Positions 1-13,276 of a stretch of 64,000 nucleotides of DNA are shown one piece after another. The DNA is from Onchocerca volvulus (lineage: Eukaryota; Nematoda; Chromadorea; Rhabditida; Onchocercidae). A program made the position numbers and the translations under genes. Position 1 is the first letter of the stretch. Every line of letters begins with the position of its first letter. A model generated the notes under the pieces. It was not told where the DNA came from. It searched no databases and was given only the letters and a program-made list of their open reading frames with translations. The DNA lies in NCBI GenBank assembly GCA_000499405.2, contig HG738138.1, positions 15,268,554 to 15,332,553 of the forward strand, written 5' to 3'.

Positions 1-169
1 TTAATTATATATTCTTTTTTTTCTCATTCTTTATTATTTAGTTAAGGTAATAAGAATAAATTAAAAAATGAGCTTTGATTAAATGAATCTAAAAATGAAT
101 ATTAAAAAAATTCTCTTTTTTTTTTGAAATAAATATTAAAAAAAAGTATTGATATATATGTTTACTTAC

Positions 170-3100
170 AGCCCACCATAAACCCAATGGAATACTTTGA
201 AATTGATTTTCCGGATTTACTTCAATTCGTTCTGCATAATAAACCAACGATGCAAAGACGACAATACCAAGGACAAGAAAAAATACCAATAACATCAATT
301 CTTTAGCACTTGCCCTGAAATGAATAAGTATATTGAAATAAATTTGAGAGAAAAAAGAATTAATTTATTTCATTCATATATTTACTGATTTATTCAAGTG
401 GAATGATAATAATTGATAAATAACGTGTAACTTAAAATTTAAATTTTTATGAATTTTAATCTCAAAATAGATGTATATTGAATTAAAAATCAATTGCTAA
501 TCGTAAAATAGATAAATATGAATATTCACTGAAATATATGCTCAGAAATACATTCATTAAAATGTAATGTATGACTACTAATCAACACAAACTATTAATT
601 AAAACCTGAAAGTATGCATGAGAATTTTGAGGCCACTAGAATGTTGAGTAAGTTTGAATAAACGCATAATTCGAATAATCGAAAAGAATTCAAGATCAGC
701 TGTTGAACCGTATGTTGTCATTAGTAAATCCACGTAAAATGTAAGTGTAGCTATCAAATCGATTATATTCACCTGTAAAATATTGTAAATTAAAAATCAA
801 ATGTTTTTAATCGATAACAAATAGATATATTTGATACTTTCAATCAGGAATATTTTAAAAAAAAATTTTTTTTTTGGAAAAAATCAAAATTTTAACTCTT
901 TTGATCGGTAAAAAAGGAAAGTTAAATTGAAATAACAAATGGGTGATATGCTAATTTTATTCCAGAAATATTTTAAAAAACTGTTGTTTTTTTTTTGAAA
1001 TGCATCAAAATTTTGATTTTTTCTTTTCTTTTTAATGAAATATGTAAAAATAATATTTTAATGTTAGGAAGAAAGAACAAATAGAAATATTGGAAATAAA
1101 AGCAAAATATTTGTTCAGCTAATTCAGTAGAAATTACTATTATTTTAGCTTACCGGCGTTTTAAAATACTTAATTTTGCTTGGACAAGTCATAAATCGAA
1201 TGCATATTTCTATTGTAAACCATACATTACATATTGCTTCAACTATCTGCAGTAACAAAAATTAAATTATATAAAATGGAGAAAACTTTTGAAAAAATTA
1301 AATTATATTTAAAATTTAAACAAAAAGAATAGAAAAGGAAATTTAATAAAATTGTTTTTAAAAAAATTATATTTGTATTGTAAAATATCACATAATTTAA
1401 CAAATTGAAATAGTTTTATTTAAATCAATCCAAAAAATTGCATACGTATTTATATATCAAAATGAACTTAATATAAAATATGAATAATTCAAGGTTTAAA
1501 TAAGGAAAAATGAATTTAGTAAGAAACTTGGATAAGTTAAAATTTAAATTAAAAAAAGGAGAACTTGCTGGGAAGCTTGAATGAATCAAAGTTTAAATAA
1601 AAGAAAATAAATCTACTAAAAAAATTGGAAAAAACTAGAATAATTCAAAATTTAAATGAAAGAAAATGAATTTACTAAAAAGCTTGGATAGTTCAAAGTT
1701 TAAATCAAAAAAAAAAAAAAAAAAGAATTTACCAGAAAACTCGGATGTGGCTTAGAATTTTGTTTATCAATGCCAATTGTACCAGTACGATATTTATTTG
1801 AAAAACCGATGGCACGATGATAACGACCGGTGGTAGCATTAATTTGCATGTCATCAGTCAATTCGGCTACTCGTAAACCGGGGTGTGTTTTGAGACAAAA
1901 TACAACGATAGCTATGATCAGGAAAAATACTGATATAATGGCAATTACCTGGAAAATATAAAAATTAAAATAATTTTAAGTGCTAATTATAAACATAATA
2001 ATTATGTGAAAAAAAATCTGCCAAAAAATTGCATTTGCAAAACTTAAATTAGTATTTAAGAATGGAAGAATTTAAAAGGTTAAATATATTAAATGATCCA
2101 TTCAGTTCACTGGGATTCATTATTTATTTATTTTTTCCAATTTTTTTTATCAAATAATTATATATCGTGGAGATTAAAATGAAAATTAATTTGGAAATTA
2201 AAATATAATTCAAAATTTGGTATCAAATCCAACTCTTCAAGTTTTCTTTAGTTTGACAATATATTCAATTGTTTAATCTGAATTTAAAAGCTAATCGGCT
2301 GTTTTACTTCACTAAGCTTATTTCATCAGTTAGTCATTGATTAATCATTGAATGTCAATTACTTAGTAGTTAATTATTTGTTTAATTAAAACTATTCCAT
2401 TTCTTGGTCCAGTCATAGCCAACGATACGGAAGAAAAAATACAAAATTATTCCGTGGATAAAAGCTTCTTCATTTTTTGATCAAAGACTGGGAGAAAAAA
2501 ATAGACGAACTTTTGCTCCATTAGACGAATAAGGCTCATCGAATAAATGCCAAATTTTTGGTTTTAATTTTTGCCATCTTGATAATGAATGATTGTGATA
2601 ATCATCCTCCCAGCCAAATCTGAAAAATTGAAATTTTACACATTTGTCTTTCAGAAATTAAAAAATTTTTTTTTTTTTTGGAATTTTTAGGAAAACGAAA
2701 AATTCCGAAAATATAAGAAAAAATGGTTTAGAAAAATTTTGCTCTTTTAAGAGCAAAAATCTTGAATTTTAATTTTTAAAATTGCATACAATTATACAAT
2801 AAATGATGAATTGTATTTATTTTCATTTTTCATCATAAATGATAAGATTTGAAATATATATACTTATAAACTTTAACTTTTAATTTAATTTTCAATTAGA
2901 AATACAGTAATTTCTTTAATGAAGAGTAAATTTTATACATTTCAATGGTTTTTTCGACAATATTCTTTTTCAAAATTCAGTTCAATTTTCAATTAAAAAT
3001 ATCTATTAGTTTTCAGTAAAAAATCTATTTCTATTAGTAATTACTGAATAATATTTTAATTACCGTTGATAAACTTCTTCTGGATCCTTCAAACGACTTT

Positions 3101-3976
3101 CATCAAAGTCGATATCAAGTTTATCGAGAGTGGTTAACACTTCCTGCGTATCACGATGTTGTGTATATGTCATCCAGCAGCATGGCTCAACGTCGTTAGC
3201 GTCCAAACCCCAATACTACAAAAAATATCGAGCATTAATTAAGTTTTATATGCTGCTTCTATAATAATAACATGTGTTTTTAGGGGAAAATATTACTCAC
3301 TTCATAAGTCAAAGAATTCATTCTGGTTATTAATTAGTATTTCGTTTATTTACGACATATAAAAAAAATTTTTTCCTGTTCTATTTATTAAATTATTTGT
3401 CTTATTTTTATTGAAAAATATTATAAAATATTAATTTGAGAATAATAATTACTTGAATATGCTGCAAAAATTGAATGAATAAAAAATTTCTTACGAATTA
3501 TTCATTTTTATTTATTTCATTTTATTGAAATATATTTTATAAATCATTCTAATAATATAAAATTTATTCAGAAAAAGAAAAATTATATAATATTCTAAGT
3601 AATAAATAAGGGAAACAAAACACAAGTCAATTTAACCACAATTATTTTCAGAAAAAATAAAACTATTAAAATATTTTAAAGCATATATTAGTTTGATAAA
3701 ATTCAAAATTAAATAAAATACCTTTAATTCTTCCTCAAAAAGCGGTCCACAAACATCCATTGGATAATGTAATTTGCCCGTACGATAATAATTCAAAATC
3801 AGAGCAAAAACACCAGGATGACGATCAAAGAAATATTCATTAAGTACCGGATCATAATTAGCCAAGTTTTGCGTCAAACGACTTAAACGTGTAGCGGGAA
3901 TTTTTTTAAGCGTATGCTTATACGTTTCATGTCGTACACCGCCAACATTTAGAATAACACGATATTCACTATCCAT
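170..3976 (-). CDS. shw: Shaw-type (Kv3) voltage-gated K+ channel, 5' part
   Basis: Voltage-gated potassium channel alpha subunit of the Shaw family, a plasma-membrane tetramer that repolarises nerve and muscle. Seven coding exons on the minus strand: 3722-3976, 3064-3215, 2511-2619, 1733-1948, 1154-1246, 606-772 and 170-314; all phases agree and give 379 residues. The T1 tetramerisation domain (about residues 5-110) has a perfect HX5CX20CC zinc site (HYPMDVC, then EPCCW) split across exons 1 and 2. S1 (about 173-192) is followed by CLKTHPG; S2 has CNVWF; S3 starts [13 protein letters not shown]4 is [12 protein letters not shown] (about 309-320); S5 has LVYYAERI. The last exon ends at LGLWWA with a GTAAGT donor, so pore, S6 and C-terminus are outside the window. 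Oddities: the exon 3 donor is GTTCGT, and S4 has Gln where I expect Arg. The C. elegans relative would be egl-36 or an shw gene; which one cannot be decided here. Confidence 0.96.
1450..1745. repeat. Degenerate ~50-58 bp tandem repeat overlapping a Shaw 5' splice site
   Basis: About five copies of a unit read on the plus strand as AATGAATTTACTAAAAAGCT, then TGGATAGTTCAAAGTTTAAAT. The last copy runs into the 3' end of the S1 exon, whose junction (GAATTTACCAGAAAACTCGG, around 1725-1744) is itself a diverged unit. On the gene strand several units therefore carry donor-like AGTAAATTC or AGTAGATTT sequences downstream of the real donor CTG/GTAAATTC. Confidence 0.7.
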
Positions 3977-3987
3977 AATATTACTTC

Positions 3988-4022
<35 letters not shown>
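3977..4022 (-). promoter_or_regulatory. Trans-splice or 5'UTR acceptor before the Shaw start
   Basis: On the minus strand a run of about 30 T residues ends in ATAG, with the exon starting at 3986, ten bases before the ATG at 3976. This is the expected layout of a spliced-leader acceptor or of a 5'UTR intron. The T run is longer than usual. Confidence 0.5.
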
Positions 4023-4023
<1 letters not shown>

Positions 4024-4927
4024 AAGAAAAAAGAAAAAAAATTCAATGAAATAAATTTATATTAGATATTTTTTCGTGGAAAAAAACCAATAATTGGTTA
4101 GTTAACGCGCACACTTGCAATATATACATATATATATATATGTTTCAAATTTGTATTTAATTATTTCATAATACAAAAGCATGTATTAAATAGTAATTAA
4201 AATGCTAATATCGGAATTTGATAATAAAAACAAGTTACTAGAAGGCTGATCTCCTATTGTTATTAAGCTTCCAACTTTTCGATAAATAAAAGTACATCAA
4301 AAGTAAACAAAAAGAAATTTAATTTGTTAAAGTTGTTTTGAAGAAAAAAAAAAGAAGAAATAATGGATGTTTAAATCTGTTTAAAGCAATTATTAATTAT
4401 ATCAAATATTTTTCTTCTGGTAAGAAGTCAGAAAAACATAATTTTTTCAAGTTTGAAAAATTAATTAGAAAAAATTTCATTATCTATTTCGATATTTTTA
4501 TTCCAATATTATTAACAGCTACTATTAGTGGTTCATCAATTTTATCATATTGTCGTCATTATGATTAAATCGATAAATCGTTAATGTTAACTGATAAATC
4601 ATACGGGAATAAAACTACGAAAAAAGTGAATAATGAAATTGATGAAAGGAATGAAAAAAGACTTGAGCAATTAGCATATTGAATTTTTGCAATTCGATTT
4701 CTTTGAAAGGAATTAAACGGATAATAAGCTAAGCGAAACCAAAAAAAAAAAAAGAAAGAAAAAAAAAGAAGGAATAAATGATTATTTAATTTTCAAAAAA
4801 TGAAGTGGGAATTTATTTGAACTTGTTCTTGTTTAGAAAACATATTTACATATGCATTATCAAAACTGTATTTACAGATATCTATAAAGTTTCTAATAAG
4901 TTTTTATTTCATTTTTTTTAATTAAAT

Positions 4928-4989
4928 TACAAATCAAATCATGTATTATCACTATAAATATATAGTGATAATACATGATTTGATTTGTA
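4928..4989. repeat. Perfect 29-bp inverted repeat with 4-nt loop
   Basis: Arms 4928-4956 and 4961-4989 are exact reverse complements (left arm begins TACAAATCAAATCATG); the loop is AATA. There is no mismatch, which is notable in otherwise decayed DNA. Transcribed, it would fold into a 29-bp stem. Confidence 0.95.
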
Positions 4990-5691
4990 TATAGATATGA
5001 CACGAATTATCATAAGAAGAAATCGATTATTTTGTACCCAATTACAATTTAAGCAAAAAATTTTTAATTTTTATTTTGAATTAAAAAAATCTCATTTTGA
5101 AGCTTAAAAAAAAATGTTGAACAAAGAAAACAGAAGCAATTCCCGTAAAAAAGCGAAAAAAATGGAATTGGATTTATGCTTCATGTAACAAACGAAAGGT
5201 AGCAAACTATAAAAATGAATGATAATTCTATATTCCATTTTAAGCAAAATTTCTTATTTTTTTATTTCAAATTTAAAAAAAAAATTTTTTTTTAACTTTC
5301 AAAAATAGAGTAAGAAAAAGAGCAAGAAAAAAACAAATAGTTCTTCAAAAAGTGCGAAAAATGAAGTTGAATATATGCTTCTATATATGTATAAAAGGTT
5401 CCAAACTATAAAAATGAATGAATGAAAAGAATGGGGAAAAAAATAGGAAAAATCTCGTGAAAATTTTGACAAATTTCTAATCATTATTTGAATATTTTTC
5501 CGCTTGGTTACATTGAAATTTTTATAATTTTTTTTTTTTTTATTTTTATTTCCACATCGATAAAATAATTTTTGTTCTCTCAAATGGAATAATATCATGT
5601 TTTTCTCATTATTTTACTGAAGAATTTAATTCATTTTTTTTCTTTCGTTTTAAATTCGTGTTATCTTATTATAATGCCTTTTGTTTATTTC

Positions 5692-5695
<4 letters not shown>

Positions 5696-5734
<39 letters not shown>
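5696..5734. repeat. (CT)n microsatellite
   Basis: Uninterrupted TC/CT dinucleotide run of about 19 units inside a pyrimidine-rich stretch upstream of the Shaw gene. Confidence 0.95.
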
Positions 5735-5738
<4 letters not shown>

Positions 5739-8700
5739 CTTGCTAAATTTTATCTTTACCTTTTTTCTTCCGATTTTTAACCTCATTTTTATCAATGTCT
5801 AGCAAATTTTTCATCAACTATTTTCACAAATATGTGTGCAAATATGTGGTAAATAGCATATTCATAAAATAAATGTTTCTGAAATTTTATCCACTTTATT
5901 CATCTTACTTCTTTCTATAAGATATCAAATTTTTAATGAAAAAGCTCGTTAAAAATTCCTACTAAATCTCAACATTTCAATCAGTTCCTATGTTATAATG
6001 AGTCAAAATTCTTTGGCACTTGCATCGTGTTTTATAACTGATCATTTAATAAATTATTAGATCAAAATTTTTCTATGAAACAAATAAATCGAATTAAAAT
6101 CAATCAAAATTTTTGAAACAACCTTTAGATCAAAGATTCTTGCGATTGCTGCAAAAAAAAAACAAAAGAAAAACATTGGAATCATATTTTAAAAAGTAGA
6201 TCAATAAAATTACTGAAATATGGGACACAAATTTGTATTTTTTTATTCATGAAACTTTTTCCGTCGTTTTTCAAAATAAAAGATCAGAAAAAAAAAGAAA
6301 AAAAAGGAGGGAAAGGGAAAAAATCGTGAATAAAGCGAAAAAATTTGATCGAATAAAGTTTGAAATGAATGAAATGCACAATATTAATTGATTAAACTTA
6401 TTATATATATATATATATATATTTTTTTTTTCTATCATATTCACTTGAAAAAGAATGGAAAGAAGGGAGAGATGAACTACAAAATTAAGCCAGTTAAATG
6501 AACGAAAACTGGGATTAGAAGGAAAAATAGGCAGTAAAAAAAGAAAAAACAAGTGAAATATAATAAAATTAATTGTTCTACATTTCAATACTTACAAATA
6601 AATGAATATTTGATTTTGAAAAAAAAAATAGAATGGAATGAATAATTGAATATTCGCAGTATGAAATAAAGAGAATACGATGGGTAGAAAAAGTAATTAA
6701 ACACTTGAAATATGAAAGAAAAGGAATAGAATAAAAAAGTAAATAATGGATGAATATTTTGAAATATATATAACATGTTTTCTTTCTTTTTTTGTTGTTC
6801 ATTATTGCTGCTTTATGGCTAAATATAATGAGTGGGAAAGTTTTGAATAAAAGGAAGAATCGATTATAAAGCAACAAAGATAAACAATGTTAAAACAGCG
6901 GATAATTTTACAAATCAATTGCAAATTTGTTTGTTGAAAAGGAAAAATTAGTGAAATCCAATTTGAGAGCTACAATTCACTAAAATTATAGACATATGTG
7001 ACCATGTGAAGAAGAAATATGCTTTTCACTGAAAAGGAAATCACCTTTTACAGTTTTCCAGTTAATTTTTATGAATTACGTTGAAAACACCAGCATATTT
7101 GATGTGATTTTTTCGCCTCATATTGATAAAAATTGTTCAGCTGCTGTTTTTCACCCTTCTTTCCAACATTTTTTTAATGGAATTTGAAAGAAGAGATGAG
7201 TTTTTTTTTTTTTTTTCAAATAGTTTAAATAGGCTTTTTTCGGAAAAAATTCTTGTTAAAAGATTTCAAAAAATTTGATTTGTCCTCGGAATTATCAGCT
7301 CAATTCTTTTTTTCGAATATTTTCTTCTCAATATCCTTTAAAAGCTTTATAATTTGAATATATTTGAGAATTAAAAAAAAAAAAATGAAAAAGAGCTAAA
7401 CGATAAATAAAACGAATTTTGATAATAGCAGCGTAAATGATTTTGAGCTAATTTTTAAATTTCAAGACAAACGATTAAATTCGACGGATATAACTATGAT
7501 TTATGGAATTAGCTTGAGATTACAATTGATGATTTAATCTTTATCTATATTTTGAAACTATTTTCATATGATTTTTTTAATTATTTGCTCGATATAGTTT
7601 TGTGAAAAGATTGTCGACAATATTTTAAACAATTGTGAAAAGGGATAAAGAATGAAAAAGTTATTATATTTTTTTTTTCGAATTATTTTGGCAATGAAAA
7701 TTTCGTCTTTTTTAAAAGAAGAAAACAGAAAGAAAGAAAAGAAATGAAATGAAACTTTAGAATGACAAAATGACAGCTTATATCTGTCAGGTTACAATAG
7801 AATGAACGATGGACACAAGAAAAACAACAAATTATTCAGTCTTCAATTCAGCATATATTACGAATATTACGATGGAATAAATCAATGAATTCAAAAATAA
7901 TTGCAATCAAGAAGTGATTGGAAATACATCATTACGGACGTACAAACTTCGATTTAATTTAATAGCAAAATTTTAACTAGTTTGTTAAAAAAAAAAAGGA
8001 GGAAAAAGTATTGCAAGTGCGCCATCATCATCATTTACCATTATTATTCTTATTATTTATTATTATTATTATCATTGCTATCATCACCATCATATATTAT
8101 TTTTATTGCTACTTTTGTTATCAATCATTATCATAATTAAATGTATTTGAATATAAATAATACAAGTATTATCATCAGCATCACATTATTATTATCATTA
8201 ATTTTATTATCCATAATTATCATAATTATTTGCACACATGTACAAATATAAATGTATGTAGGTAATTTCAATCATTGAGTGTAAGTTGCTACCAAAGAGG
8301 TCGTAAAATTATTGTTGTCAACCAGGATGACAACGCAAGCGCTGGATTTTGCAGTTTAATCAAACCACGAAAAAGCAATATAGGAAATAACGATATATTT
8401 ATTATTATTTTCTTTTTCGATTATGATGGAGAACGGAAAAAAGATGAAAAAACAAATGAAGCTAAAAAATATTTTATTAACAATGAATTGATTGTAAATG
8501 AGTGAAATTAAAAGAATATAAACTTAAAAATAGTCAGTTGAATTGAATTGTATTTCAAATCTCAAATTTGACTCACTTCTAAAGGTCATTAAATGACAAA
8601 GTTCTATCGATTTAAGTATATTACACTAACTCATTATTGCTATATTTGATAATAATTAATTTAGTATTTGGTACTACTAAAATATAAGCATCAGTAATTT

Positions 8701-9960
8701 TTTTTTTTGTTTTTTGTAACTCATTTATGCATTAATCATTATTTTGGTGATAATAATAATAATCAAATATATGCAGCGGAAAAATGAAGTATTTCAAACC
8801 ATCAAAATTATTTCATGTATGTATGATATCATCTATATTTTCTAAATTTATCAAAATAATATATATCCTTCTTTCTATTTCTTCTCGTGTGTTAATTATC
8901 ATTTCCGTTTTGTCATTTGAATAACTAATTAGAATCATTTAACTTTTAAGTAATACTTTTAACATTCTCTTTACTCCTACACAATTATGTAAATATATTT
9001 TATAACCTTACTACCAACTAATTTGCACTTATTTAAACGCAGTATAATCATTCATTTTATGCTTATCTAAATTTTGCTATAAATATCCACTCAATTTATG
9101 CTTAGTTATCCTATTCAAAACTACTCATTTTTATGCTTCTTTCATTTTTCACAAAATGTTTTCCGGAAAATTTCCATTCCAATTATTTAAGGAGAAAGGA
9201 AATCAAAAAAAAAAGAGGAAATTTGAATCAAAGAAAAAAAAGAGATGGAAAAAATGATGAAAAAAAAAGTGCAAATATGAAAAATATGTAATATGAGAAA
9301 AGTAAATTAGCAGAAATTCATTACATAAAAAAAAAAAAGAAAAAAAAAGAGAAAAAAAAAGGAAAAGATGAAATGGAAGGGTAAAGGGGTAGAAGAAGCA
9401 AAAATAATTTTAAAATTTTTGCAAGAGAAAATATTTCCAGTAATTTATGAATTAATTATGACGAGTGAATAATAATATATAGGGATTGTTAGGAAGAATA
9501 TATTATTCATGTGCATGTGTAGTGAATATATAATCCATAGGTTAGATAAGAAATTATTTTAATAATTAGATTAATTAACTCTTTTTTAATCACTGATGCA
9601 TTTTCAGGTTCATTTCAATTTAAGGAAGTAAAACTTTTCAGAATGTTAGTTTGAAATGAAAGAAAAAAAATGAAATAAGTAGAAATGATTTTTAAATTCA
9701 GTAATAAGAATAGGAGGAATTTGAATCCTTTATCTTTTAGTTGTCTATTCTCGATCGCATCTTTTGAATTGCATTGTTTGTTTGCTTTTTTAAAATTCTT
9801 TTCTTTTTGCAAGATATGACAAATTTCTCATTGAATTTTAAATTTTGTCCAAGAGGTGAATCTACAAACGATGAGGCATAGGAGAGATTACAAAAAGTAA
9901 ATAATCATATTGGCAATAATAATAATGAGAAAGATAATGACAATGATGGTGACTGATTAA

Positions 9961-9961
9961 A

Positions 9962-10022
<61 letters not shown>

Positions 10023-10056
10023 GTAATAATAATAATAATAATAATAGTAGCAGTAG
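9961..10056. repeat. (AAT)n microsatellite
   Basis: About 30 AAT/ATA trinucleotide units, with a few TAG/CAG interruptions at the right end. Confidence 0.95.
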
Positions 10057-13034
10057 TAAGATTTTCTTTTTGCAGTCATAGTAATAACATTAATAATAAA
10101 ATTTATTATTACTTTCTTAAGCTTATCTTAAATCTAATCAAAATTCAGGTAGGCCAGTTAACAAATCACATAGAAACAATTACTGTAGTAAATTACCGTG
10201 CTACAGAACTTGAGAAATTCTTATAGTAGCTTATATTTACATTATCGCAATTACAAGCTTTTTTTCTTTTTCTGTTTACTTGGAAAAATTATTTATAAAA
10301 CTTCGATTTTAAAATTAAATAATATTTCACTACCTGATAAGTATCAATGATATTTGAATTCATGAAGTGGGATAGAAACATGAGAAAAAAAAAGGACGAA
10401 AGTAAAGAGAATGTTTATAAATGGGATAGACAGAATTAGGAAAAATAGTCAAAATCAAATTTTGACCAATCAAAAATTTGGATGGAAGAAAATGAAAAAG
10501 TGCAGATGAATAGAGAACAGAGAAAGAACAGCGAGAAAAATCGGGGGAATAGTTGAGAGCGGGGAGAATCAGAGAGTGCGGGAATTAGTGAATGAAAAAA
10601 AAGAAGGAAACTTAGCCAGTATTGAATAAAAACAGCAATAAAAGTTTTAGGACATTTGATTAGCAGTTATAAGCTGCAAACTGCTTCATGCTGGAAGGTC
10701 AAGAAAAAGTTTTCTTTTTTTGGCTTTGATATTTGCTAAATTTAAGAAATTTGTTAAAAATAAAAATGAAAGAAGCGCAAAAAAAGCAATCGAACAGATT
10801 TATTTTGAGAAAAGTTAAAGAGCGGAAAACTTCTCACTTAAAAAAAAAATTCTTTCCTTTCTTTTCAGTTTCCGTATTTTTCATTTTTTTTTTTTTTTTT
10901 TTCATTCTCAAAACAAAAGGAAAATTTTACTTGCATTCTTCGTGATGTTTTTTTTTTTTTGCTTTCAACTAATCTTTTTTTTTTTTTGCTTTCAATTAAT
11001 CATATATAAATTAGTAAAATGAAAGGTATTTTGGCGAAATTTTTGCAAATTATAAAAATCTCTTCCATTTAATGAATATATTATTTTATTGACTTCATCA
11101 TAATTTAATCGATTTATTTTTCAAATGTTTTGGTATTAAAAATAAGAAATTGGCGAATTTATGGGAGTAAATTTTGCAGAATAGAAGATAAAATTAGATA
11201 ATTTATACTTTATGATTTTCATTTTCTTTCCAAACTATTTTTGACTTGAGAAAATTCCAATACGATTAACAAATCCATTATTATAATATAATGAGAAAAC
11301 GCAGAGAATAGCTTCGTTTCCTTTGCTAAACATTTACTAGTAAAGTTTAGAAATCATTTAAAACATAATATTCAATATCGATCGATTATGGCATTCCTCA
11401 TTAAATATCCGAGAAATAATTTGAAATATTTCATTGCTTTATTGATATATATTTATTTGAAGATCATTAGAAATGATGAAGAAAATATTTTGTTTAATCA
11501 GTAAATATTTCAAGGTATAAACTTAATTAGTAAAAACTAATGATACATATCCAAATTACTACATATTTTACGACATATTTCATATTTCATCAACCCATAT
11601 TCATAAATACTAATTGGTTCGATGTCGTAAATTTCAATTTCCATACTATTTCAATTTATTTTCCATAGTATTTCATTACATTTGATTTCTTATTTTTATT
11701 AAAATCTAATCATTTAAAAAGTTTTGTTATTAATATAATCAAAAATTCTGACAAAAAATAATCATAACAAAGCCGGAAATATTCAAAAATTCGGCAAAAA
11801 TGGAAATACAAAAACTATTCATTTTTATGCATCACATTTGTTTGCTTTCCAGAAATGTTTTTCTCTGGAAATTTTCAGAAAAATAAAGAAATAAAAACGG
11901 TAGCAATAACAACAAATCATCATTTCTGCAGAAATATTTGAAAGCAAAATTAAAAAAAAAATAGTAACTTATTGAACTATAAGGGGAATGCGCAGTTCGA
12001 AATTTTGATCACTTTCAAAAATGATTTCCCAATATTATTTGTCTGAAAGATACAAACTATGATAGAGAAAAAATTTTTCATTAAGTACGAATCTTAGAAT
12101 ATTTTTAGTAAATAATTATTTGAAAAAGCATATGAATTTTTTCTTTAAAATTAAGCACCTGAAGAGGCGAGGAATTTTTCAGTAGCTATTTTAAAGTGGA
12201 AATTTCAGCTTTATTTAGGACAGAAAACTTTTTATTTGAAGTGTTCCAATGAAAAGAAGTTTTATTTTTGATATAAAAGAACAAAAAAAAAAAAACTGAC
12301 ATTCTTAAGAATAAAATTTGTAGCCAGTATTTTTCATTCTCATCTTTATCATTATTCAAAAAGATTAATTTTTTAGCTCATTTTTTTTAACTCTATTCAT
12401 TAACACTTTTTTCTGTTTTTTGTATTTAAAAAATTAGCTTGAGGCCTTTTTTAATTTGGAAATTAATTTAAAGCTCAATACTTCGTTTACTTGTCGCGAA
12501 TTAATAATTATTTGTTTAATAATTTGATTAGAAAATTTAAAAAAAACATAAATGAAAGATGATGAAATATTTGAATTCAATACTCAAAAAAAATCAAAAA
12601 GTCGAAGAAATTATTGAAAATACAAAATAAAGAGGAGAAATGAAATTCTAAAATGCAAAATTTTCAGTTTTTAAATAAATTTTAAGACAAAATTCAATGA
12701 AATTTGATAACCATAGAGAAGACAGAATCGAAACATTTTAAATATTTATCTTCTCAGTATAATATACGCCTTCCTGTTCATTTGTTCATTTTTATTTATT
12801 TCTTTATCGATTTCTCTAAAGTCCTTAAAATTCGATTCTACAATTTCATTTCGTTTCTGTCAGTATTTTGACCGGAACAATTGATTTCTGGATGAAAAAT
12901 AGTAAATTACAAAAAAAAAAAAATAAATGTTAGCCAAACATTTAAATAATATAAAAATATATAAATAACACTTCAATATAAAGGTATTTTAGATAACATA
13001 AAAAAAGATTTTTCATTTCTTTAATCATCTCAAG

Positions 13035-13276
13035 TAAATATACCTATTTTTTGTCACGAAATTCTTTAAATGGGTAATTCTTAAATGAAAAGGAGCTCGC
13101 TCTGCTTCGTTAATTTCCGGCCTCTGAGATGTCGTTCCTTATCTCGGGCATTTTGCCATTCCATTTCTTTCAACCTCCTCTCCACCTCCGTCAAATGAGC
13201 ATTTTTTAAATCAACTTAACAAATATATTTAATTTTTATCACGAAATTCCTTAAATGGATAATTCTTAAGTGAAAA
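13035..13276. repeat. 56-bp direct repeats flanking a GC-rich segment
   Basis: 13035-13091 and 13221-13276 are near copies of each other; both contain the core CACGAAATTC, then TTAAATGG and TAATTCTTAA. Between them lies a segment of about 130 bp that is much richer in G and C than its surroundings and has a coding-like frame on the minus strand. The layout suggests insertion or duplication, but the repeats are too long for an ordinary target-site duplication. Confidence 0.8.
13081..13215 (-). pseudogene. GC-rich coding-like fragment, charged helix, unknown family
   Basis: A 44-residue frame on the minus strand ends in TAA at 13081-13083 and contains HLTEVERRLKEMEWQNARD and KERHLRGRKLTKQSELL, the composition of a charged alpha helix. 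Codon third positions are G/C-rich, unlike every other gene in the window. No good acceptor or start codon precedes it and its end lies in the left direct repeat, so I read it as a captured or retro-inserted gene fragment. It could instead be the last exon of an unassembled gene. I do not recognise the family. Confidence 0.4.

Noticed and set aside
4338..4568. Plus-strand frame with a hydrophobic segment (IYFDIFIPILLTATISG)
   Set aside because: No in-frame ATG, no convincing splice partner; composition typical of AT-rich background.
8275..8505. Plus-strand frame with reasonable codon use
   Set aside because: No start, no clear acceptor, no partner exon and no recognised domain.
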